64,000 nt of DNA from Cubamyces lactineus (taxonomy: Eukaryota > Basidiomycota > Agaricomycetes > Polyporales > Polyporaceae). The DNA lies in the NCBI GenBank assembly GCA_022376465.1, contig JACDTU010000010.1:806001-870000 (forward strand). The letters run 5' to 3'. The notes under the pieces are model-generated. The model was not told where the DNA came from and did not search any database. It was given only the letters and a program-made list of their open reading frames with translations. Both the position numbers and the translations under genes were made by a program. Below are positions 57,969-64,000 of the stretch, piece after piece. Each line of letters opens with the position of its first letter. Positions within the stretch are counted from its first letter, which is position 1.

Positions 57969-60900
57969 TTACCGTCGCCTACCCACTAAAACCCCTACAC
58001 GTCTAATCCAGTCGCCTCCCAAATCGGTCTCTCCGTCAATCACCGATCCCCACGTGCCTTCCACAGTTGCAATCGGGAGAGGCTTCCGCCCTCCTACCTT
58101 ACGCAGTGCCCTCTGCTGGTCCAGCCACAGGCGCCGGTCCAAAGCTGCGTGCCACGCATTCAATATCCCGTCTAGGGAGTGCACCTCCCCCGGTCGGTCC
58201 GCCCAGGCAATTACCCGCTCACATCGCAACTTCCATATCAGGAAACCCGTTTCCGACAGCACAATCCGGGCCAGGCGACTAGCCGTTTGCTTCACTCCAC
58301 CACGCTCGTCCTTTACAGCATACAGCGGCGCTCCCAGGTACGCTCCCAGAGTCGGTGCCGTCGGAAGTACCACGCCAACCCTAGCTAGCAGGTCTCTGGC
58401 CGCTCGCCATAGTTCTCTCTGCCCAGGTGCTTGGCAGGCGGTGAGTATGTGGTCCATGTCCTCCACCGTGCCACACGTTGGGCAAAACGCGCGACGTTCA
58501 CACGTCGGAACGTTTGTCCAAAACCTCCCCACCCGGTGCGCCCCATGTAGCGCCTTCCACACGAAGTCTCGCACCTTGGGCTCAACAGGGTCACGCCGGA
58601 GGGCACGCCACAGTGTAGCCGGAAGGTGGTCATCGCCGCAAAGGTCCTTCAGTTCAGTGACCACTCGCCGCATTCTGTCCACCGTCGTCGCTGGGAGGGC
58701 ACACACTCGTTCCGCGAGTATTCCCCGGTAAGCAAGACATTGCGTAAGGAAGGGGAGCTCAACCCCACTCTTCAGGAACCGCTCCGGGGGCGGGAGGCGC
58801 AGAGGGAGGTACGGTCGTGGCAGTCCAGCACCCGCCCTCGCGAGGCGATCGGCAGCCTCATTTCCCTCCACACCCGAGTGTCCCTTTACCCATCGTAGGG
58901 TCGTGGGGGCACTACGCGTACGCAGGCACGCAACAAGGCTCCGGAATTCACTCCCATTCCGTACTCCCAGCCATCCGCTCCTTTCCCACCGCGGCAGCCA
59001 TTGTGTGAGTCCATCCACTACGTACCTAGAGTCCGTCACCACATGGAGTGGCACGAAGGGCGGGACTGCGCGATGCGCCATCTCCACGGCGTAAAGCTCA
59101 GCGGTCTGATTCGACTGTTGTTGCCCAGGTACGCGTTCGCTCGCGTTCCTCGCATCCCCATTTCCAAACCATATACCACTTCCAGCAGTTGCACTCGCCA
59201 GGCCATTTCCGAGACAAGCCCCATCCGTGTAGACCTCCACCTCCTCATTGGCCACCCTATATGGCCTCGCACGCCGGGCAACAGCACGTTGGTCGGTCAT
59301 ACGGCCGAAAGCTCGGAAACCCGACGCCAGGGGGAGGGCCTGGCACAGACTCGGGTCGAATAGGATTCTACCATTCTCGTACCGCGCCACCTCATTCATC
59401 TCCATCCTTGTCGGGGTGAGGGACAGTCCGTCTTCAGGCCCGCACTCGCTCGGCCTCCACTTCGCATGCAGTCTCGTCATCAGTCTACTCGCCGCGAGCG
59501 CGCATCGGTGCGGGTTCTCACATCCTCTATCTATGCGGTCTCGTAGGCACGGGTCGCATGGACAATCACTCCTGGTTTTGTGAGAAGCATCCTCATACAC
59601 TACCCTCGCCGCCATACGGGCACACTGCCCCACGGTCCTGACACCGTGTCGCTCCCTAAGGCACTGCGCAACAGGGGTTCTCGCCACATCCCGCTTGACC
59701 TCCAGTGACGGGTGATACCAGATCGGCATCGCGGCGCATACATCACTCGACGGCTTGGCCACGTCCAGGGCAACTCGGTACTGCGCCGCAAACTTCACCA
59801 TGCGACGTAAGTATAGCGGTAGTCCTGCGCTTGCTCTTAAGCTCACTTTCCAGGTCTGCAGGAAGGTGTTCAAGCGCGCCGCCGGCGGCGTGCCCCTCGT
59901 GTCTGCGCTCACCGCGTCCGCAAGGAGTACATCAGCAAGTGTCGCCCACGCTGGTCGCCTCTCCGTTAGACGTAGATAATCCCTCAGCCACACCAGGTCT
60001 ATTGCCACATTCCGAGCTTCCAGGTCAAGTAGAGCAATTCCACCGTCATCATATGATCCTTGCAACGTCGCCATCGCGACCTTAGGCGCCTTGCCTTCTC
60101 CCCAGATGAAGGCTCGCATTGCAGCAGTGAGTTCCTTCTCTACCGACTGCGGCATTCCTTGCGCCTTGGCCCGGAACTGCGTCCTCGCCCCTATCTCCAT
60201 TCCCACAATCAGTTTTTTGCCATGTAGGGTGGGTCTTCGCGCTGCCCACTTGTTGAGGTTCCTTTTCACTGTTTCCACAACGGGCCTCCACGACTGAGAC
60301 GGATCCACCTCGTTCCCGATCCAGGCTCCGAGCAGTCTCACTGCCTCCCCGTCACGCGCAATATGTGCGTCGGGATGCACAGTCTCCCCCCCAGGGCAAA
60401 GGGCTCTCGTCGCCACCAGCTGCGCACGGTACTCAGGCGTGCCCAGCGGGATAATCTCCGTCTTATGCAGGTTAAACTTTGCTCGTGAGCCCCGGCACCA
60501 TGTGCCTGTGACGCGATCAACCTCCGCGTAGTCATCGTCCTCCCCGAGGAAAACGGTCGTGTCGTCAGCGAAAAGCTTTGCCACCAGTCTCTCTTGCGCC
60601 CCGGGGACTTGCAGTCCCCGCAGGGTCGACTGCCGCAGCGCAGCGGCCAGTGGCTCGATGGCGAGGTTGAAAAGCAGGCACGACATTGGGTCCCCTTGCC
60701 GCACGCCCCTCCAAACACGAAAAAACCCACTCTTGACTCCATTGACAATCACGCAGCTTTCCGCTCCGCCATACAGGTGCCTTACAGTGTTTATAAAGGT
60801 GTTCGGGAAGTTCATGTGGCGGAGCGCCCTCCACAAGTACGTGTGGTCAATTCTATCATATGCCTTTTCCTGGTCCAAGGCCAAGATCGCACCATTTATC

Positions 60901-63167
60901 TCCTCAGCTTCCGCATAGTCGATCATCGTCGACGCCAAGCGTATGTGGTCGAAAATGCTGCGTCCCGGAACGAAACCCGCTTGGTCCGGGTGCACCAGGC
61001 TGTCCGCACAGTCCGCTAGGCGCAGCGCCAACGCTCGGGTCAGTACCTTGTAGTCAGTGTTAAGCAGGGTGATTGGTCGATAGTTAACAATGTCTCTTTT
61101 GTCCTTCTTTAGTTTGTACACAGGGCAGATCCATCCTTCAGCAAAACCAGTTTCCGGGTGCAGGCCATGGTCCGCAATGTCATTATACACCGTGGTCAGC
61201 GCCTTCGCCATGTCCACCGCGGGCCGGTTTCGCTTTACGTCCGCGTCGTACCATCTTACGTACGCTTTCCAAACTTCCATCGGGAGCCCGTCCAGCCCAG
61301 GGGCTTTGTCCGTCGCGGCCGTCTGTATCGCGCAGGTCACTTCGCGGCGGGATATCCTCTCTCCCAGCCGTTTGTTTTGATCCTCATCCAGGCGCACCCT
61401 CATGGGTTCGAGCGAGTCTCGGATGTACTTATCATGGTCTTCGTCCTCCCGCAGAAGGTCGCACCGCTGTACAGCATCGTAATGTCTCATTGCGATCGTC
61501 GCCATTCTCTTTGAATGGTTTGTGTACTGCAGCGTGGGCGCCTCAGGATCCCTCAAGTGCGTGATGCTTTCTGCACACAAAACCGCCATCGTAGTAGTCC
61601 CCGCACTCCTTGTCCACGCTTTCGTCATTGTCTCACCTGCGATGGCCTGTCTCGCAGCCACTGTTCTCCTTTGGGTCTCAAAACGTCTCCGTTCCAGGAG
61701 GTCAAGGCGCTCCTGCAGTATTGCGGCATGCAGTACCTTTTCCGGACTTACCGCTGGCACCATTGCCTCTCCTGCACCTGGGGGCCCCCCCGCGGGGTTC
61801 ATTGTGGCGTGCAGATCCTGTTTCACTTTCTCAATCGTTCTTTGGAGCTTCGGTATCTTCTCCTTCGCCCGCTTCCTAACCATCTTAACAAGCTGATCCT
61901 TGAAACCTTTGTAGATCGTTTGCGGGTTCCGCAATGGCGTCCGTTCCCCACCACTGCTAAGGTCATCCACTAGTTTCGCCCCCAGTTCCTTCATTGTTTC
62001 CTGCAGTTTGCGGTCTGTCAGGAGGTGCTTTGGCAAGGCCCACCTCCCTTTTCCGACAAAGGGGAGGGCGCGGTCGGACAGGTCGACAGTTACCATGCGA
62101 TGGTCGGTGAGGATACCAGAGTCTTGGATTCCCCACGCATTGGAATCCTGGTGCAGTCTCTCAGTCACATATATACGGTCTATGCGCGACTGACTTCCAT
62201 TTGCCGCATGTAGATACGTATACGCTTTGGTCGTTTCGTTACTCACACGCCACCCATCCAGTAGGTTCCATTTAGTTATCACCGTTGTCAGCTCCTCTCT
62301 TGCTGACTCCCGGTCACTCCTCGCAGGTAAGCGGTCGAGTGCATCCTCGACTAGATTGAAATCCCCCAACAAAACGTCCACGCCTCGGCCACGCAACACC
62401 CTCGTGTCGCTCAGCGTCTTCCAGAAGGTCGCGCTCGCAGCCATGTCATTTGGTCCATACACGTTGAGTAGTCGTAGCCTCCTCTCCTCTGTCCACTTGA
62501 TGTCTAGTAGCATCGCTCGTCCAGGATAGATGTCTGTTACAGTGTACTCTGCGTTCTTCAGAAGGCGCTTGTTAATAACGAAGGCAACACCTCTCGCACC
62601 CGTTCCGTTTTCGTTGCACGCCGACGTTACGACCGTGATGAATTCGCCGAAAACCTCCATTACTACATTCGCTCGCCTTTCATCAAGATGGGTCTCTTGT
62701 AGCGCAAGTACAGCAATTCGGCTATCTCGCACTAATTGGTTTACGCGCATCCATTTGCTTCCCACACCCCCTGGCCCCTCAGGCCCTGCTCCCCTCATGT
62801 TCAACGAGGCCACTCGGATGTGGGTCCTCCCCTTACAGCCCGTGCGCGCTGGCGCCACTCGATCCCGTTCTCCCCTAGTCCCCCTTTCAGCAGAGGGTTC
62901 ATGTAATCCTGCCGACGGGCAGGTCCTGTGTCCGTGATCTCGAAAAGGCTCATCGCGCCGCAGCGGCACAGGAGGCCCGCCAGGGGCTCCCCTATTCGTG
63001 ATGCGCTGTGTGCCGTTGCCAGTTGTATGTACCGCGTTGTGTGGGGTGTGTATGTTTAGGTGTTCTGGGGTTGCAATATCCAGCATCGAGGTCCAACCAC
63101 ACCTCGAGCCGTGTAGCAGTGTCCTCGCTACCAGGCGACTATGCATAGGGGAAGAATTCGCCTGCAT
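57969..63167 (-). CDS. LINE ORF2: APE endonuclease / reverse transcriptase / RNase H polyprotein
   Basis: An uninterrupted 1732-aa ORF. From about residue 116 an apurinic-type endonuclease reads RVASLNMRG, LQETHLDE, GDFNLVEDALDR, SRIDRIYV and DHRMV. The reverse transcriptase lies at about 560-900, with YRPITLLNTDYK, QAGFVPGRSIFDHI, LDQEKAYDRIDH, RGVRQGDPMSCLLFNLAIEPL and the catalytic FADD near residue 865. An RNase H domain at about 1305-1440 has YTDGACLGNG, TAELYAVEMA, VTDSRYVVDG and GNEAADRLARAG. A C-terminal zinc-binding motif CPTC-X7-H-X4-C follows. All catalytic residues I can name are intact, so this copy may be competent or only recently silenced. It nicks target DNA and primes reverse transcription there. 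The ATG at 63167 is the first in frame. Confidence 0.95.
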   Translation of the reverse strand: MQANSSPMHSRLVARTLLHGSRCGWTSMLDIATPEHLNIHTPHNAVHTTGNGTQRITNRGAPGGPPVPLRRDEPFRDHGHRTCPSAGLHEPSAERGTRGERDRVAPARTGCKGRTHIRVASLNMRGAGPEGPGGVGSKWMRVNQLVRDSRIAVLALQETHLDERRANVVMEVFGEFITVVTSACNENGTGARGVAFVINKRLLKNAEYTVTDIYPGRAMLLDIKWTEERRLRLLNVYGPNDMAASATFWKTLSDTRVLRGRGVDVLLGDFNLVEDALDRLPARSDRESAREELTTVITKWNLLDGWRVSNETTKAYTYLHAANGSQSRIDRIYVTERLHQDSNAWGIQDSGILTDHRMVTVDLSDRALPFVGKGRWALPKHLLTDRKLQETMKELGAKLVDDLSSGGERTPLRNPQTIYKGFKDQLVKMVRKRAKEKIPKLQRTIEKVKQDLHATMNPAGGPPGAGEAMVPAVSPEKVLHAAILQERLDLLERRRFETQRRTVAARQAIAGETMTKAWTRSAGTTTMAVLCAESITHLRDPEAPTLQYTNHSKRMATIAMRHYDAVQRCDLLREDEDHDKYIRDSLEPMRVRLDEDQNKRLGERISRREVTCAIQTAATDKAPGLDGLPMEVWKAYVRWYDADVKRNRPAVDMAKALTTVYNDIADHGLHPETGFAEGWICPVYKLKKDKRDIVNYRPITLLNTDYKVLTRALALRLADCADSLVHPDQAGFVPGRSIFDHIRLASTMIDYAEAEEINGAILALDQEKAYDRIDHTYLWRALRHMNFPNTFINTVRHLYGGAESCVIVNGVKSGFFRVWRGVRQGDPMSCLLFNLAIEPLAAALRQSTLRGLQVPGAQERLVAKLFADDTTVFLGEDDDYAEVDRVTGTWCRGSRAKFNLHKTEIIPLGTPEYRAQLVATRALCPGGETVHPDAHIARDGEAVRLLGAWIGNEVDPSQSWRPVVETVKRNLNKWAARRPTLHGKKLIVGMEIGARTQFRAKAQGMPQSVEKELTAAMRAFIWGEGKAPKVAMATLQGSYDDGGIALLDLEARNVAIDLVWLRDYLRLTERRPAWATLADVLLADAVSADTRGTPPAARLNTFLQTWKVSLRASAGLPLYLRRMVKFAAQYRVALDVAKPSSDVCAAMPIWYHPSLEVKRDVARTPVAQCLRERHGVRTVGQCARMAARVVYEDASHKTRSDCPCDPCLRDRIDRGCENPHRCALAASRLMTRLHAKWRPSECGPEDGLSLTPTRMEMNEVARYENGRILFDPSLCQALPLASGFRAFGRMTDQRAVARRARPYRVANEEVEVYTDGACLGNGLASATAGSGIWFGNGDARNASERVPGQQQSNQTAELYAVEMAHRAVPPFVPLHVVTDSRYVVDGLTQWLPRWERSGWLGVRNGSEFRSLVACLRTRSAPTTLRWVKGHSGVEGNEAADRLARAGAGLPRPYLPLRLPPPERFLKSGVELPFLTQCLAYRGILAERVCALPATTVDRMRRVVTELKDLCGDDHLPATLWRALRRDPVEPKVRDFVWKALHGAHRVGRFWTNVPTCERRAFCPTCGTVEDMDHILTACQAPGQRELWRAARDLLARVGVVLPTAPTLGAYLGAPLYAVKDERGGVKQTASRLARIVLSETGFLIWKLRCERVIAWADRPGEVHSLDGILNAWHAALDRRLWLDQQRALRKVGGRKPLPIATVEGTWGSVIDGETDLGGDWIRRVGVLVGRRR

Positions 63168-63471
63168 TCTCCGGTCCCAGCTTCAGCTTCTCAGCACGGC
63201 ACGTCGAGGCCTAAATAGGCCGCCGTTGGACGCAACGGCTTTCCTGTGCCCTCAGGCCAGTATATTCAGGCACGTCACGGACCCCACCTTTTCCCACATC
63301 AGCGTTGCGGGGGTGAAAGCTACTCATTGCCGGGTCAGACGCAAGAGTAGTGGTATTAGCAAGACTTAAGGTAATTCCAAGATAACACGATCCAGGCATG
63401 GCGTTCGTACAGTCAAACAGGGGCACAGTAGTTTAGATAGCCACCGTGGTACGTGTTCAGCGCCTTAGTCC
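63168..63471 (-). other. Spacer between LINE ORF1 and ORF2
   Basis: 304 bp without a clear ORF. ORF2 must be reached by reinitiation or an internal start. Confidence 0.6.
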
Positions 63472-64000
63472 TCATCCGGCCCGCTGGTCGGAGCGCTGTC
63501 CGTAGTTGCTATGCTCCGGGTCACAGTGCACGAAACCATCAAACCCTGGTGCCGTCGCACTTAACTTTCCATTCCCCCGTCCCCGTCGTACCGGCCGCTG
63601 GATCTCCATGTGCGGGGGAAGTGATCGTCCCGCTACCGGCGGCAGGTCTACTCCAGGCCAGTGCGGTTGCTTCATCATCGGGGCGCTCGCGTGTGTCGTT
63701 ACGTCGGCCTCCGCCCCGCCCGTCAGGTCCTTGCTCCATCTAGGGCTCCCTGGGTACGTGCAGCTCTTCGCCATGTGGTCAGCCCCGTAGCAGTAGCTGC
63801 AGCGGGTGAAGGGCAGCGGCCCGGTGGCGATGCGATTCCCCGTGGGCTGTCCGTCCTCGCCAAGCACCCTCACCGTGTAGGCGAGGGCGCGCAGATACGC
63901 CTGCCATTGCGTCCATCGCTTCGGGTTGAGGGTCGGCGCGTCGCAGTAGACAGCCGCTCCGAGGACATCCGCCGGCGCCCTATTTCCCAGGGCCACTCTG
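63472..64000 (-). CDS. LINE ORF1 (Gag-like, zinc knuckle), N-terminal part beyond the window
   Basis: Open to the right edge on the minus strand, stop at 63472. The visible C-terminal part has one retroviral-type knuckle C-S-Y-C-Y-G-A-D-H-M-A-K-S-C (CX2CX4HX4C) preceded by a segment with PKRWTQWQAYLRALAYTVRVL. The end is Arg/Pro/Gly-rich. ORF1 proteins of this kind bind the element RNA and form the RNP. The N-terminus cannot be seen. Confidence 0.85.
   Translation of the reverse strand, partial: RVALGNRAPADVLGAAVYCDAPTLNPKRWTQWQAYLRALAYTVRVLGEDGQPTGNRIATGPLPFTRCSYCYGADHMAKSCTYPGSPRWSKDLTGGAEADVTTHASAPMMKQPHWPGVDLPPVAGRSLPPHMEIQRPVRRGRGNGKLSATAPGFDGFVHCDPEHSNYGQRSDQRAG

Larger units (their letters stand above)
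57831..64000 (-). mobile_element. Non-LTR retrotransposon (LINE, Tad-like), 5' end beyond the window
   Basis: On the minus strand the order is ORF1 with a CCHC knuckle, a 304-bp spacer, ORF2 with endonuclease, RT, RNase H and a zinc-binding motif, a short 3' UTR of about 130 bp and an 11-A tail at 57831-57841. This architecture, including RNase H, suits the fungal Tad clade. The 5' end and any target-site duplication lie outside. No LTRs are seen. Confidence 0.9.

Noticed and set aside
1..64000. CRISPR arrays, insertion sequences, operons or ribosome binding sites
   Set aside because: No regularly spaced repeats or bacterial features; splicing and gene content are plainly fungal nuclear.

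Overview
The window looks like nuclear DNA of a basidiomycete fungus, most likely an Agaricomycete and possibly Polyporales. The evidence is spliceosomal genes split by 48-70 nt GT-AG introns, a polyporopepsin-type aspartic protease, two WOPR-domain regulators, small secreted Kre9-like proteins and a fungal LINE. The order is inferred from gene style; no species marker is visible. All exon coordinates were worked out by hand from splice consensus, reading phase and family resemblance. Every model called with good confidence closes in frame.

Left part (1-14.9 kb): COG2 (3' end cut by the window edge), a membrane glutaredoxin, a mitochondrial-type small cupin, a 19-exon secreted subtilase, CCR4 deadenylase, mevalonate-pyrophosphate decarboxylase (MVD1), and an intron-containing tRNA-Ser(CGA). 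This is a gene-dense housekeeping block serving Golgi traffic, redox, mRNA decay and sterol precursor supply, plus one secreted protease.

Middle part (15-38.6 kb): a hypothetical multi-exon gene, an intact 18-exon CLC chloride channel/antiporter with CBS domains, an ARL3/ARFRP1-type GTPase divergent from the V-ATPase proteolipid VMA16 over only 193 bp, two tandem Kre9/Knh1-like small secreted genes that lie in a segmental duplication, a pepsin-like protease, a CUE-domain protein, a Vps3844-domain membrane protein, a small GLFGRR-repeat coiled-coil protein and the TFIIA large subunit TOA1. CLC, V-ATPase, ARL3, COG2, the CUE protein and the Vps3844 protein all belong to Golgi/endosome/vacuole physiology, but nothing shows that they form a functional cluster.

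Right part (40.5-64 kb): a membrane-anchored pepsin-fold protein whose DTG motifs are degenerate and which carries a long Ser/Gly/Tyr/Asn-rich stalk; two WOPR (Gti1/Pac2/Wor1-type) transcription factors on the same strand separated by about 7 kb of non-coding, microsatellite-rich DNA; and a LINE on the minus strand with an uninterrupted 1732-residue endonuclease/RT/RNase H ORF2 and the end of a zinc-knuckle ORF1, running off the right edge.

The observations most worth following are the micro-exons (3, 9 and 11 nt) in the subtilase, the WOPR pair with its very long upstream region, the degenerate pepsin-like membrane protein, and the Kre9-like segmental duplication.
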